Of a stretch of DNA of 54,171 nucleotides, positions 1 to 8,820 are shown piece by piece. The translations under genes and the position numbers were made by a program. How positions within the stretch are numbered: position 1 is the stretch's first letter; each line of letters starts with the position of its first letter. Source of the DNA: Acidobacteriota bacterium (GTDB lineage Bacteria; Acidobacteriota; Vicinamibacteria; Vicinamibacterales; SCN-69-37); the NCBI GenBank assembly GCA_013203475.1, contig JABMNV010000058.1, positions 1-54,171 of the forward strand, in the 5' to 3' direction. The notes beneath the pieces were generated by a model. It was not told the DNA's origin. It worked only from the letters and a program-made list of their open reading frames with translations, and did not search any database.

Positions 1-1
1 A

Positions 2-1699
2 TGGCGCCCTCAGCGGTTTGAGGATGTGATCGGCCAACGTGGTGTCGTCGACACGCTTCGCAATGCCATCGCCTCGGGTCGCCTCGCACAATCGTTCATT
101 TTTGCCGGGCCTCGCGGGGTCGGCAAAACCACCACGGCGCGCATTCTGGCCCGTGCACTCAATTGCGTCAACGGGCCCACCCCCGACCCCTGTGGCGAGT
201 GTGACGCCTGCCGCGAGATCGCCGAAGGCCGCGATGTGGACGTGATGGAAATCGACGGGGCCACCTACACCGGCATCGACGCGGTCCGTGAGGTCATCGT
301 CGAACCTCTGTCGATCGCACCGATGCGCGATCGCTACAAGGTGTTCATCATCGATGAGGTCCATCGACTCTCGAAGAACGCCTTCGACGCGCTGCTCAAG
401 TCCGTCGAGGAACCGCCGCCTTACGTCAAGTTCATGATGGCCACCACCGAGCTCAATGCGGTGCCCGATACCATCCAGTCCCGGTCGCAGGTGTTTGAAC
501 TCAAGGCGTTGCCGTTTGCGTCCATCCGCGACCAACTGCGCGGCGTGACGATGCGCGAAGAGGTGCAGGTCGAGGAGGCGGCACTGGCGTTGGTGGCGCG
601 TGCGGCTGAAGGCAGCATGCGAGACGCGCTGAGCGCACTCGATCAGGTGCTGGCGTTCACCAGCACCAATGTCACCGCGGCCGATGTCAGCACCGTGCTC
701 GGCGTGATCGGGCGGGACGTGCAGTTCGACGTCGCCGAGATGGTGGCTCGTGAAGATGCCAGCGCCGTCTTTGCGCAGGCCGGCGCCATTGTGGAGTCAG
801 GATTTGACCTGCGGACGGTCTGCCGGGAACTCGCCCGGTTGATGCGGGACCTGATGGTGATTCGAATCGATGTCAGTCGGCTGGCAGACCCCGAGATCGC
901 GTCTGAAGGCGAACGGGAACGCATGCAGGCCCTAGCCGAGCACTATTCTCGCGAAGACTTGATGCGGTCCTTCGACCTGTTGTCGAGCGCCGAGCGCGAT
1001 ATTCGCACTTCATCTCAGCCGCGTCACACGTTTGAGATGGCGTTGCTCAAGTGGATCCACTTGAGAAAACTGACGCCTATCGAGGACCTCCTCGCGGGGA
1101 CGGCCGGCCCTCCACCCAGGGCTGCCGCAGCTCCATCGCGCCGCGCGACGTCGGCACCATCCACGTCGGCACCATCCACGTCGGCACCATCCACGTCGGC
1201 ACCATCCACGTCGGCACCACCCAGGCAGGCTCCATCCAGGCCGCCGGCTGCGCCAGTCGATCGCCCACGGTCTGGCAGCGGCAGCGCCGCCGCCGTCGCC
1301 GCACCGGCGTCTGTGAAGCAATCGCTGCTGGCTTCGATTCGTGAGTCCAACAAGATCTTTTTTGCGATGGTCATTGCGCAGGTACAAACGGTGGAGGTCG
1401 CTGCGGACCAGGTCGTGTTTACGTTCGCTCCGGCGCACAAGAATCTGCGTGGACAGTTGGAGGCCAAGCGGGCATGGATTGAAGGCCTCGCGAAGAATCT
1501 TACTGGTCGGACGATGACGGTCGTGGTGAAAGAAGCGGCAGCAGCGGGGGAATCGCGCTCGCCCGGGGCAGCCCAGACGTCGGCCGACAGTACCGGACGA
1601 CAGGCCGATTTGCGCGCCCGTGCCAAGGCAGAACCGGCCGTGCAGAATGTCCTCGACGTCTTTGGCGGCGATATTGAGGATGTAGAGGAAATCCAGTGA
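2..1699 (+). CDS. dnaX: DNA polymerase III subunit gamma/tau (5' end outside window)
   Basis: Clamp-loader ATPase that loads the sliding clamp and links the replicative polymerases. The frame is open from base 2 and reads WRPQRFEDVIGQR, the conserved DnaX N-terminus, so the true start lies just upstream and the methionine at base 26 is internal. Visible are the Walker A motif GPRGVGKTTT, the zinc-type cysteines (CVNGPTPDPCGECDAC), the Walker B-like IIDEVHRLS and the SRS-like sensor region (IQSRSQ). A Pro/Ala/Ser-rich linker with a tandem repeat separates the ATPase part from a tau-like C-terminal domain. The stop overlaps the GTG start of the next gene, as expected for the dnaX-ybaB-recR cluster. 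Identity is secure. Confidence 0.97.
   Translation, partial: WRPQRFEDVIGQRGVVDTLRNAIASGRLAQSFIFAGPRGVGKTTTARILARALNCVNGPTPDPCGECDACREIAEGRDVDVMEIDGATYTGIDAVREVIVEPLSIAPMRDRYKVFIIDEVHRLSKNAFDALLKSVEEPPPYVKFMMATTELNAVPDTIQSRSQVFELKALPFASIRDQLRGVTMREEVQVEEAALALVARAAEGSMRDALSALDQVLAFTSTNVTAADVSTVLGVIGRDVQFDVAEMVAREDASAVFAQAGAIVESGFDLRTVCRELARLMRDLMVIRIDVSRLADPEIASEGERERMQALAEHYSREDLMRSFDLLSSAERDIRTSSQPRHTFEMALLKWIHLRKLTPIEDLLAGTAGPPPRAAAAPSRRATSAPSTSAPSTSAPSTSAPSTSAPPRQAPSRPPAAPVDRPRSGSGSAAAVAAPASVKQSLLASIRESNKIFFAMVIAQVQTVEVAADQVVFTFAPAHKNLRGQLEAKRAWIEGLAKNLTGRTMTVVVKEAAAAGESRSPGAAQTSADSTGRQADLRARAKAEPAVQNVLDVFGGDIEDVEEIQ
1151..1219 (+). repeat. 15-bp tandem repeat inside dnaX linker
   Basis: Four exact copies of tcggcaccatccacg occupy 1151-1210 and a partial fifth copy follows. 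The unit is five codons long, so the repeat stays in frame and encodes repeated Ser-Ala-Pro-Ser-Thr in the flexible linker between the ATPase and C-terminal domains. Copy-number change would alter linker length without breaking the gene. Confidence 0.95.
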
Positions 1700-1995
1700 A
1701 TATCCAGGACATGATGAAGCAGGCTCAGCAGATGCAAGAGCGTTTGCAGCAGCAAATGGTCGAGATGCGCATGGACGCCACGGCCGGTGGCGGCATGGTG
1801 ACGGTGACCGTCAACGGCAACAAGCAACTCCTGTCGATTCGACTCGATCCCGAAGTGGTATCAAAAGATGACGTGGAGATGCTGCAGGATCTGATCGTGG
1901 CCGCCACCAATGACGCCCACCGGAAGGTGGACGAAGCGCTGGCGGGCCAGATGCAAGGCATGATGGGCGGCATGGGCCTGCCAGGCCTCAGTTGA
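1696..1995 (+). CDS. YbaB/EbfC-family nucleoid-associated protein
   Basis: Small DNA-binding protein of the YbaB/EbfC family, which forms dimers on the nucleoid. The 99-residue product starts [18 protein letters not shown], the family's typical N-terminal helix, has a central segment like [20 protein letters not shown], and ends in a Met/Gly-rich tail ([13 protein letters not shown]). The start is GTG overlapping the dnaX stop, and the stop overlaps the recR start, so the three genes are very probably translationally coupled. Length and context match the family. Confidence 0.95.
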   Translation: MNIQDMMKQAQQMQERLQQQMVEMRMDATAGGGMVTVTVNGNKQLLSIRLDPEVVSKDDVEMLQDLIVAATNDAHRKVDEALAGQMQGMMGGMGLPGLS

Positions 1996-2588
1996 TGTCC
2001 GGCGACCCGTTGGCCGGGCTGGTCACCGCGCTCCAGCGTCTGCCCGGCATCGGAGCCAAGAGTGCTCAGCGTCTGGCTTTTCACCTGCTCAAGACGCCCC
2101 GCGAAGACGTCGATGCCCTGTGTGCGGCGATGCTATCGGTCAAGGATCGAGTCACCTACTGTTCGACCTGCAGCAACATCACAGATACGGATCCCTGCCG
2201 TTATTGCACCGATCCTCAGCGCGACCGCCGGGTGATTTGTGTGGTGGAACAGCCCGAGAACGTCTGGGCCGTCGAACGCACGCGCGGATTTCGTGGCCGA
2301 TACCACGTGTTGATGGGGACGATCGCTCCGCTTCAGGGCATCGGTCCGGACGACCTCAAGATCAAGGGACTCTTGGCGCGCGTGGGTGAAGGTGGCGTGG
2401 AAGAGATCATCGTCGCGACCAATCCCACGGTCGAGGGTGAAGCAACAGCACTCTATCTCGCGAAGTTGCTTAAGCCCATCGGCGTACGCGTGAGCCGTAT
2501 TGCGATGGGGGTGCCGGTGGGATCGGATCTGGATTACACCGATGAATTCACCATGTCGAAAGCGATGGAAGGCCGCCGCGACATGTAG
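1995..2588 (+). CDS. recR: Recombination protein RecR
   Basis: RecR works with RecF and RecO to load RecA at single-strand gaps. The product (197 residues from the ATG at 1995; a TTG three bases earlier is also possible) has the N-terminal helix-hairpin-helix ([20 protein letters not shown]), a four-cysteine zinc finger (YCSTC and PCRYC) and the Toprim domain beginning [15 protein letters not shown]. The C-terminal [14 protein letters not shown] segment is also typical. The start overlaps the ybaB stop (TGATG). Third gene of the dnaX cluster. Confidence 0.97.
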   Translation: MSGDPLAGLVTALQRLPGIGAKSAQRLAFHLLKTPREDVDALCAAMLSVKDRVTYCSTCSNITDTDPCRYCTDPQRDRRVICVVEQPENVWAVERTRGFRGRYHVLMGTIAPLQGIGPDDLKIKGLLARVGEGGVEEIIVATNPTVEGEATALYLAKLLKPIGVRVSRIAMGVPVGSDLDYTDEFTMSKAMEGRRDM

Positions 2589-2627
2589 TGAAGGACAGTT
2601 CTTGCAGATGGGCTAAGATGGCCACCA

Positions 2628-3341
2628 GTGTCCACTGTTATCGCGATCCTGACCCGTTCCTCTGCCGATCCAGGCATGAAGGCGCGACTCGCACCAGTGT
2701 TGACAGATGTTGACAGCCGTCGGGAAGTGGCCCTGGCGTTTCTCGACGATCTGGTTGCCAAAGTGGCCACGCTTGCCGATGTGTCTCTCAGGGTGGCGGT
2801 CACGCCACCAGTCGATGGATTTCGCATGGATCGTCCGTCCATCCTCTGGCATCAGTTGCTCCCTCAGCGCGGCACGTCGTTGGGAGAGCGCCTGCAACAT
2901 GTGATTGAAGACCTGGTGTCGGCCTGATTTTCGCGGGTCATCCTGCTTGGAGCCGATGTGCCGGATTTGCCGACGAGTTGTCTGGAAGAAGCCGTACGAC
3001 TGATTCGCGAGAATCCACAATCGGTGGTGACGGGCCCCTCTGGCGACGGGAGTTTCTATCTCATCGGCCTGACAGCGCAGTCGGGTCGGGTGCCGCGCTT
3101 GTTCGCAGACGTGCGTTGGGGGACTCAGAACGCGCTCGACGATGTGGAGGCGGGCGTGCGTGCATTCGAGTTCGCCGTGCATCGCGTGGCTGAGTGGCAC
3201 GACGTGGATACACCGGATGACCTGGCGGCCCTCGCTGAGCGATTGAGGCACGACCCCACTTCAGCCACGTGCACCACCGATGCCCTTAGGCGCGCCGGTG
3301 TGATCAACGACCCGAAAGCATCTTCTCGACTGCGTCCCTGA
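2628..3341 (+). pseudogene. TIGR04282/DUF2064-type glycosyltransferase-like gene split by one in-frame TGA
   Basis: Two pieces in the same frame form one protein of about 236 codons: 2628-2924 and 2928-3341, separated only by TGA at 2925-2927. The N-terminal part has AILTRSSADPGMKARLAPVL, the usual opening of this nucleotide-diphospho-sugar-transferase-like family. The second part resumes FSRVILLGADVPDLPT, the family's central motif, then GPSGDGSFYLIGL and DVDTPDDLAAL. A Gly codon is usual just before this segment, so GGA to TGA would explain the stop. The GTG start at 2628 has no convincing ribosome site. Either a recent nonsense mutation or a base-call error. Confidence 0.8.
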
Positions 3342-3651
3342 TCACGGCCGGGCGCATGGGTTTTTGCAGAAACATGGCGGGCTGGGCCAAGGGCATATCA
3401 GCGTCTGGTAGGTAACCCGACATCAGGATCAAAGGCAGGTCCGGTCGCCCGCTGCGCAGGTGGTCGATCAGTTGCTGGCCGTTCATGTCCGGCAAGACGT
3501 AATCCGTCAGGAGCAAGTCAAACGGCTCTGTCACGGCGATCGCAGACGCCCCGTCGGCGCACGCGATGACGCGGTGTCCAGCCAGTTCGAGGATCCGCAC
3601 CGTCAAGGCTCTAATCGCGGGTTCATCCTCAGCCACCAGTATTGTCGCCAT
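3304..3651 (-). CDS. Single-domain response regulator (receiver domain)
   Basis: A stand-alone CheY-like receiver of 115 residues starting MATILVAEDEPAIRAL. The acidic pair (EDE near residue 8), the phospho-acceptor Asp in LLLTDYVLPDMNG, the Ser/Thr position (LILMSGYLP) and the conserved Lys (FLQKPM) are all present. It has no output domain, so it probably passes phosphate on or binds a partner. The reading frame extends further upstream, but that extension lacks family similarity, so the ATG at 3651 is preferred. It lies just downstream of the membrane-protein gene on the same strand. Its 3' end overlaps the end of the broken glycosyltransferase gene. Confidence 0.88.
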   Translation of the reverse strand: MATILVAEDEPAIRALTVRILELAGHRVIACADGASAIAVTEPFDLLLTDYVLPDMNGQQLIDHLRSGRPDLPLILMSGYLPDADMPLAQPAMFLQKPMRPAVIRDAVEKMLSGR

Positions 3652-3685
3652 TCGCCTAGAGTATCCGGTCTGGGCGGCCTGAGTG

Positions 3686-4660
3686 TCAGCGAGACATCGC
3701 GCGGCGGCCGACAAGGGCAAGACCAACACCGGCCCAGACCAGTAGCCTCGCCTTCCGAACGAGCGCCATTGTCAGGCCCGCGGCCGAGCCAAGGCCCAAC
3801 ATTTCGGCAAACCCGGACGTGGTGAACTCATCCACGCCCACACGCATGGGGACTGCTCGAAACACGACGTTGATGAAACGGTTGACCGTGTCGAGCAGAA
3901 ACGCATTCACGAACGTCGATGAGCCCGTGAGCATCCAGACCGTCAGCCAGGCTTCCGCGATGCTGGCGACGTGAAATGCCGTCTCGCATGCCAGCACAAC
4001 GCCCAGTCGCCAGGGACTCGACGAGAGGGCCAGGTACGTCTGGCTCTCGACGTCCTGGGCCTTGGTCAGCCAGCGGTCCAGGCGTCCGCCTGAGGTGCGG
4101 ACGAGCCAGGTGCGTATGCGCGCGCTTAGCGCGGGCCGACGATAGGCCACCCACGCCGCGACGGCGAGCACGCTCAACATGACCGCCATAGAGAACCAGA
4201 CGGCGGCGCGTAGCGCGTCGGGCAACACAAACCTTGCAAGCAGTGTGATCGTGCCCCCGAGAATCACGCACGCGACCGAGACGCTGTAGAAAAAGTTCTC
4301 GGCCGTCAGCGCGGCAAACGCCGCGGCGGTGGGCGCGTGTCGTGTGATGTAGAGCGCCTTGGCCGGCTCCGACACGAGCAGCGACAGGAATGAGAGATTG
4401 CCGAGTGCGTCTCCGCTGATCGTGGCTGCCGTGGCGCTCCGCAAGGGCACCGGGTGTCCGATCAAGGTAATCCAGGCCAGAGAGCGCGCCGCAAAACGAA
4501 ACAGCGACAAGGCGAGAATGGCCGCGAAGCCCTGCCACCCGACCGCGCGAAATCCGCTGCCAATCTGGTCGAGACCTACCAGCCGGACTTGCCAGACCAG
4601 CAGCGCCAGTCCAGCGGTAGCGAGCAGGGCTCCAGTCAGTGAGGGACGAGGCGTCGGCAC
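3686..4660 (-). CDS. Integral membrane protein, LPG synthase TM-region/UPF0104 (YbhN-like) family
   Basis: A 324-residue protein with about eight hydrophobic segments, for example ALLATAGLALLVWQVRLVGL near the N-terminus. Segments such as FRFAARSLAWITLIG, GDALGNLSFLSLLVSEPAKA and NRFINVVFRAVPMRVGVDE resemble the membrane part of lysylphosphatidylglycerol synthetase and the YbhN/AglD-type flippase-like family. No catalytic acyl- or amino-acyltransferase domain is attached, so a lipid-related transport role is only an inference. The gene runs with the downstream response regulator after a gap of about 35 bp. Confidence 0.75.
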   Translation of the reverse strand: MPTPRPSLTGALLATAGLALLVWQVRLVGLDQIGSGFRAVGWQGFAAILALSLFRFAARSLAWITLIGHPVPLRSATAATISGDALGNLSFLSLLVSEPAKALYITRHAPTAAAFAALTAENFFYSVSVACVILGGTITLLARFVLPDALRAAVWFSMAVMLSVLAVAAWVAYRRPALSARIRTWLVRTSGGRLDRWLTKAQDVESQTYLALSSSPWRLGVVLACETAFHVASIAEAWLTVWMLTGSSTFVNAFLLDTVNRFINVVFRAVPMRVGVDEFTTSGFAEMLGLGSAAGLTMALVRKARLLVWAGVGLALVGRRAMSR

Positions 4661-4717
4661 GCAGCATCATCCCACACGCGACACGGGAGACGACTGATTC
4701 ACCCCTATAATCAACGG

Positions 4718-5347
4718 ATGATTCCGGCGTCGTACGCCATCCCAACGGCAGCCATTCTTGTGATCAGCGGTGCTGTGGCCTGTTTCGCGGGCTACCGGCT
4801 GTTCAGGATCGTGCTCGGCGTCTACGGGTTCATCCTCGGTGCGGTGGTGACCTCATCGGTGATGGGCACGGCCAACGTCTGGGCCTTGGCGATGGCAGCG
4901 GCTGTTGGTGGCCTCATTGGCGCCGGGTTGATGATCGCCGCCTATTTCATCGGGGTGGGGCTGGTTGGCGCGGGCCTCGCGTCGCTGGCCGTCCATCTGA
5001 TTTGGCGCGGCGTCGGCGGCGATCCACCCACGATCCTGCTGGTCATCATGGCCGTGGTTGGTGCCTTGGGCGCCCTGAAGGTGGCGCGGTATGTCGTCGT
5101 CATCGGCACCGCCTTGGCCGGATCGTGGACGCTGATTGTTGGCGGACTGGCCCTGGCAGGCGATCGGGTCAGCGCAGTGCTGATCACGCCTGAGAACATC
5201 TGGGCGGTGTATGCAGCGGGCCCGCTACCAGGAAACTGGTCGATCATAGGCGGATGGGTGGTTCTGGCAATGGTCGGGGCCGCGGTACAGTTGGCGACCA
5301 CATCGAAGAGTGGTCGGTCAAAAGCAGTCGGCGGCCGACGTCGATAG
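4718..5347 (+). CDS. DUF4203/TMEM198-like membrane protein
   Basis: A 209-residue protein with about seven hydrophobic helices rich in Gly and Ala, opening MIPASYAIPTAAILVISGAV. The pattern of a short N-terminus, a YRLFRIVLGVYGFILGA segment and repeated Gly-rich helices fits DUF4203 (TMEM198-like) proteins, whose function is not established. The C-terminus is basic (KSGRSKAVGGRRR) and probably cytoplasmic. It is divergent from the preceding membrane-protein gene, with about 57 bp between them. Confidence 0.72.
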   Translation: MIPASYAIPTAAILVISGAVACFAGYRLFRIVLGVYGFILGAVVTSSVMGTANVWALAMAAAVGGLIGAGLMIAAYFIGVGLVGAGLASLAVHLIWRGVGGDPPTILLVIMAVVGALGALKVARYVVVIGTALAGSWTLIVGGLALAGDRVSAVLITPENIWAVYAAGPLPGNWSIIGGWVVLAMVGAAVQLATTSKSGRSKAVGGRRR

Positions 5348-5374
5348 GCAATTTACGAATACAAGGGAGAGTGC

Positions 5375-5812
5375 ATGGAGTTTTCGCGTCACGTCACTAT
5401 TAATTGGGCTGGTCCGATCATGGAAGGGTCGGGGACGGTTGCGGCCGGATCCGGTGCCTTTTCGTTACCCGTCACGTTTCCTCGCCGCATTGGTGAACCG
5501 GAGGGCGTGACGAGCCCCGAAGAGTTGATGGCGGCGGCGCACGCAGCCTGTTTCGCGATGGCGCTCAACGCCACGGTTGGCCGCAAGGGCGGAGCGATTG
5601 CCAAGACCGAAATCTCCTGCAAGGTGACGGCGGACAAGGGCGAGTCGGGCATCAAGATCACCACCTCAGCTCTGTCGGTGATTGCTGAAGGCCTGACCGG
5701 CATCGCGGCTGAAGACTTTGCCGAGGTGGCCAAGGCCGCTGAGGCCGGTTGTCCCGTCTCGAATGCCTACCGCGGTTCGATGACCGTCACGCTCGAGACG
5801 ACGGTCAAGTAG
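5375..5812 (+). CDS. OsmC-family peroxiredoxin
   Basis: OsmC/Ohr-type thiol peroxidase that reduces organic hydroperoxides. The 145-residue product has the two conserved cysteines in their usual settings, HAACFAMAL and AGCPVSNAY, and the SPEELMAAAHAACFAMAL helix typical of OsmC. The ATG at 5375 follows a gggaga ribosome-site-like sequence. A strong intrinsic terminator lies 30 bp after the stop, so the gene ends its own transcript. It starts 28 bp after the upstream membrane-protein gene. Confidence 0.92.
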   Translation: MEFSRHVTINWAGPIMEGSGTVAAGSGAFSLPVTFPRRIGEPEGVTSPEELMAAAHAACFAMALNATVGRKGGAIAKTEISCKVTADKGESGIKITTSALSVIAEGLTGIAAEDFAEVAKAAEAGCPVSNAYRGSMTVTLETTVK

Positions 5813-5841
5813 GGGTCCAGGGGTCCTGGGGTTCATGGTGA

Positions 5842-5873
5842 GGGCCGGAGGATGACCTCCGGCCCTTTCTTCT
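5842..5873 (+). terminator. Rho-independent terminator after osmC-like gene
   Basis: A perfect 10-bp stem (gggccggagg / cctccggccc, 5842-5851 and 5856-5865) with a four-base loop is followed by tttcttcttt. It sits 30 bp past the OsmC-family stop codon and before tRNA-Asn. Confidence 0.93.
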
Positions 5874-5981
5874 TTGGGGCTTTTTTGGCCCTGGCCGACC
5901 GCATTGCTTGCGCGCGCGGCGGGTGGCGTTCTAGAATCGAGGTTCGTCGCTGCAGGTACGGTCTTTCCTGTGCGCTCTCGT

Positions 5982-6056
5982 TCCTCGGTAGCTCAACGGT
6001 AGAGCATCCGGCTGTTAACCGGAGGGTTGCTGGTTCAAATCCAGCCCGAGGAGCCA
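5982..6056 (+). tRNA. tRNA-Asn (GTT)
   Basis: A full cloverleaf can be drawn. The acceptor stem is tcctcgg/ccgagga, the anticodon stem tccgg/ccgga encloses loop ctgttaa with anticodon GTT at 6014-6016, and the T arm is gctgg-ttcaaat-ccagc. The discriminator is G and CCA is encoded. The last 13 bases plus 5 bases downstream recur exactly at 15816-15833, which suggests that this gene was used as an integration site. Confidence 0.98.
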
Positions 6057-6061
6057 AATTC
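6044..6061 (+). repeat. Direct repeat copy 1 (tRNA-Asn 3' end; att-like)
   Basis: gcccgaggagccaaattc covers the last 13 bases of tRNA-Asn, including CCA, and 5 bases beyond. The identical sequence in the same orientation is at 15816-15833. Confidence 0.9.
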
Positions 6062-6150
6062 GAGTTCCTGTAAATGATACGCGCACGCCAACCACGCGTG
6101 CTATGCGGAGCCAGACTGGTGACGGGCGGCCCGCCCCAGCGGCACCCCGG

Positions 6151-8553
6151 CTACTTGATCTTGCTCACGTCGATGGCCCACATCCCGCGGCCGTGCGTCC
6201 CAATCACGAGCATCCGGTCGCGCGGGTGCACGACGAAGTCCATCACGGCCACCGATGGCAGATTGCCACCGAGCACGTCCCAGCGCTGGCCACCGTTCGT
6301 CGTCACATACAGGCCGAAGTCGTTTGCGGCGTAGAGCACGTTGGGACTCACGGGATCTTCGCGAATCATGTTCATCGGCCCGCCCGGGATGTTGCCGGCG
6401 ATGCTCGTGAACGTCTTGCCGTAGTCGGTGGACTTGTAGAGACGTGCGGCGAAATCCTCGTCGTAACGGCCCTGCTGGGCGACGTAGACCGTGGCCTCGT
6501 CGTGCTGCGAGGCCACGACCTTCCCGATCCATTGCCGCTTGGGCAGGTTGGCCGTCAACTCGCTGAACTCCTGGCCGTCATCAATTGACACCCACAGGCG
6601 TCCGTCGTCAGTGCCGGTGTAGAGCAGGCCCTTCTTCTTGGGCGACTCTGAGATCGTGATGACGAGCTGGTGCGGGACGTCACCGATCCGGGCGGGGTCG
6701 CCGTAGCTCATGTCGTCCGACAGACGCTCCCACGTCTCACCGCGATCGCTCGAGCGGTACAGATACTGGGTACCGAAGTAGAGGGTATCGGGGTCGTGCG
6801 GCGAGAGCTGGATTGGTGCCAGCACCTGCATGCGCAGTGGATCCTCGTCGGCCGTGATCGAGGGACGGATATCAGTGGTGCGCTGTGGGCCGGTCGGTGC
6901 TTCGCCGCCGCCTCGTCCGCCGCCGCGTCCGGCGTCGGCCGCGTCGGCCACACTGTAGTCGGTGCGTGTCAGCTTGCCCGAATACACGATGTTCGGGTTT
7001 CTGGGGTCGATGGCATGCTGCGTGTACTCACCACCAGGCGCTCGTTCCCACGGCATCGGGGTCAAGTTGTCGCCGTCGATGGCGGCGCGAAAGCTGCCGT
7101 GATCCTGCACCGACGCATACACGCGGAACGGCGTGTCCATGTCGGAGCTCGTGCTGAAGACTGTCTGCACCGGCAGTTCGGCCCTTCGCCACGTCTGGCC
7201 ACCGTCACTCGACGTCCGAAAGCCGCTGTCGTTGCCCAGGACGATGAAGTGGGGGTTCTCGGGATCGATCCACATGGCGTGGTTGTCGCCGCCTGAGCTG
7301 CTCGAGCCGGTGCCCGCCGGCGGTCCGTCAGGCCAGGGCTCGCCGAGCCGTGCCCACGTCGTGCCGCCGTCTCGCGACACGGTGACGCGAAGTGCCAGCG
7401 AATAGATCGTGTCCTCGTCGGTCGGATCGACACGGATGTTGCCGAAGACCCACGCATACGAGGCGCCCATCATCTTGACGAACTGGCGTTGTTCTTCGGT
7501 TTGCCCGCTGACGCGTGTCCAGGTCACGCCCTTGTCGTTGGACCGATAGACCTCGTTTCCTTTGATGCTGCAGGCCGCCGCGCTGCCGCCCGGGTTCTGG
7601 CCCCGTCCGCCAGATTCCACCGTCGCGTCGCATGCGTAGTTGTCGATGTAGCCATACACGACGTCCGGATTCGACGCCGCCACGGCAAGGCCGATGCGAC
7701 CCAGCACGTTCGACGGGGGCAGGCCGTTGGTGAGCGGGGCCCACGTCCGGCCCCCGTCGGTCGTCTTGAAGATGCCGCCTTCGCCGAAGCCCGCCTCGAC
7801 GCGCGGGTCGTTCCACTTGCGGCGTTGCCGCTGCCACGCGCCCGCGTACAGCGTGTTCGGGTCACTGGGGTCCATCACCAGGTCATTGACGCCGGTCTTC
7901 GGGCTGATCTCGAGCGAGTGTGTCCACGTCTGGCCGCCGTCGGTTGTCTTGAACACGCCGCGCATCTCATTCTCGACCCACTCCTGGCCGGCGGATGCGA
8001 CGTAGACGATGTTCGGATCGGTCGGGTGAATCACGATGCGGCCGATCGTGCCCGTGTCGATCAGACCCATGTGCTGGAACGATCCTGCATTGTCGGTGGA
8101 CTTGTACACGCCCACGCCGGTGTAGGAACTGCGGAAGATGTTCGACTCACCGGTGCCGACCCAGACGATGTCCGGGTTGGATGGCGCGACCGCCAACGCA
8201 CCGATGGCCGTCGACGCTTCTTTGTCGAAGACCGGCTTCCACGTCTCGCCGAGATCGTCCGACGCCCACACACCGCCGCAACAACTGCCGGCATACAGAC
8301 GCCGCGACGACTCACGGTCGGCGACCGCGACGTCGGCGATCCGGCCGCTGATGTTGGTCATCCCCACGTACGACCAGTTCATCGTCCGATAGGGCGAGGA
8401 CTGCGTCATCGCCTCGTGCGCATCCCAGGCCCTGAGATGGGCGGCGTGATCGCCGTCGGCTGGTGCCTGCGCACCAGAAACTGCGAGGCTGAGAATCAGA
8501 ACAGCCGCGGATACTGCGATCAGCGACAGATAGCGTGCGGTGTGATGGCGCAT
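6151..8553 (-). CDS. Exported Asp-box (BNR/sortilin-like) beta-propeller protein
   Basis: An 800-residue exported protein with a signal peptide ending near SLAVSGAQA. About ten Asp-box repeats are visible, for example SDDLGETWKP, TTDGGQTWT, SNDKGVTWT, SRDGGTTWA, SSDGGQTWR and STDYGKTFT. This fits the VPS10/sortilin-like or glycosyl-hydrolase BNR propeller group. Asp boxes are structural, so they do not prove sialidase or glucanase activity. Around residues 536-551 is a Gly/Arg-rich insert (AGRGGGRGGGEAPTG) between propeller parts. The first gene past the tRNA-Asn end, it reads toward the tRNA. No partner gene is evident. Confidence 0.88.
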   Translation of the reverse strand: MRHHTARYLSLIAVSAAVLILSLAVSGAQAPADGDHAAHLRAWDAHEAMTQSSPYRTMNWSYVGMTNISGRIADVAVADRESSRRLYAGSCCGGVWASDDLGETWKPVFDKEASTAIGALAVAPSNPDIVWVGTGESNIFRSSYTGVGVYKSTDNAGSFQHMGLIDTGTIGRIVIHPTDPNIVYVASAGQEWVENEMRGVFKTTDGGQTWTHSLEISPKTGVNDLVMDPSDPNTLYAGAWQRQRRKWNDPRVEAGFGEGGIFKTTDGGRTWAPLTNGLPPSNVLGRIGLAVAASNPDVVYGYIDNYACDATVESGGRGQNPGGSAAACSIKGNEVYRSNDKGVTWTRVSGQTEEQRQFVKMMGASYAWVFGNIRVDPTDEDTIYSLALRVTVSRDGGTTWARLGEPWPDGPPAGTGSSSSGGDNHAMWIDPENPHFIVLGNDSGFRTSSDGGQTWRRAELPVQTVFSTSSDMDTPFRVYASVQDHGSFRAAIDGDNLTPMPWERAPGGEYTQHAIDPRNPNIVYSGKLTRTDYSVADAADAGRGGGRGGGEAPTGPQRTTDIRPSITADEDPLRMQVLAPIQLSPHDPDTLYFGTQYLYRSSDRGETWERLSDDMSYGDPARIGDVPHQLVITISESPKKKGLLYTGTDDGRLWVSIDDGQEFSELTANLPKRQWIGKVVASQHDEATVYVAQQGRYDEDFAARLYKSTDYGKTFTSIAGNIPGGPMNMIREDPVSPNVLYAANDFGLYVTTNGGQRWDVLGGNLPSVAVMDFVVHPRDRMLVIGTHGRGMWAIDVSKIK

Positions 8554-8585
8554 AGGTTAGCCCTCCGAGAATGGACCGATGTTAA

Positions 8586-8820
8586 CACCTGCACAGGGCG
8601 ATCAGCGTGTTGGTCGCCAGCACCTCGACGCGTGGGCCCATCCGCACGACCACGACGTTCTCTTTCCTCGGTGGTCTTCATGGGTTCCACCACCATGGCC
8701 TCGGGCACAAACGGCATGTTCTTGAGTTCACCCGTGTTGTGCACCTTGACCAGCGACCCGCCTGGCGAGCGCTGAATGCCAATGCGAGACACCCCGACAA
8801 ACGGACCATCGACGACCTGA
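8586..8820 (-). pseudogene. Degenerate stretch, possible beta-propeller C-terminal relic
   Basis: No intact gene is seen here. On the minus strand, 8586-8646 reads ENVVVVRMGPRVEVLATNTL before a stop, which resembles the last blade of PQQ-like propeller proteins. A different minus frame upstream gives GGSLVKVHNTGELKNMPF. The frames do not connect. This is a weak call, reported because it lies in a stretch of over 500 bp without an intact gene. Confidence 0.25.

Noticed and set aside
1151-1219. Repeat in dnaX as a CRISPR-like array
   Set aside because: The 15-bp units are contiguous with no spacers and remain in the dnaX frame.
2925-2927. TGA as a selenocysteine codon in the DUF2064-type gene
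   Set aside because: The aligned position is expected to be Gly, no selenium-type motif surrounds it and no SECIS-like hairpin was recognised; a nonsense change or base error is simpler.
3828-4745. A 305-codon minus-strand frame overlapping the YbhN-like gene
   Set aside because: Arg-rich, lacks membrane segments and is an alternate frame of the better-supported gene.
7489-8775. A 428-codon plus-strand frame opposite the Asp-box protein
   Set aside because: Shadow frame; the minus strand shows a signal peptide and ten Asp boxes.
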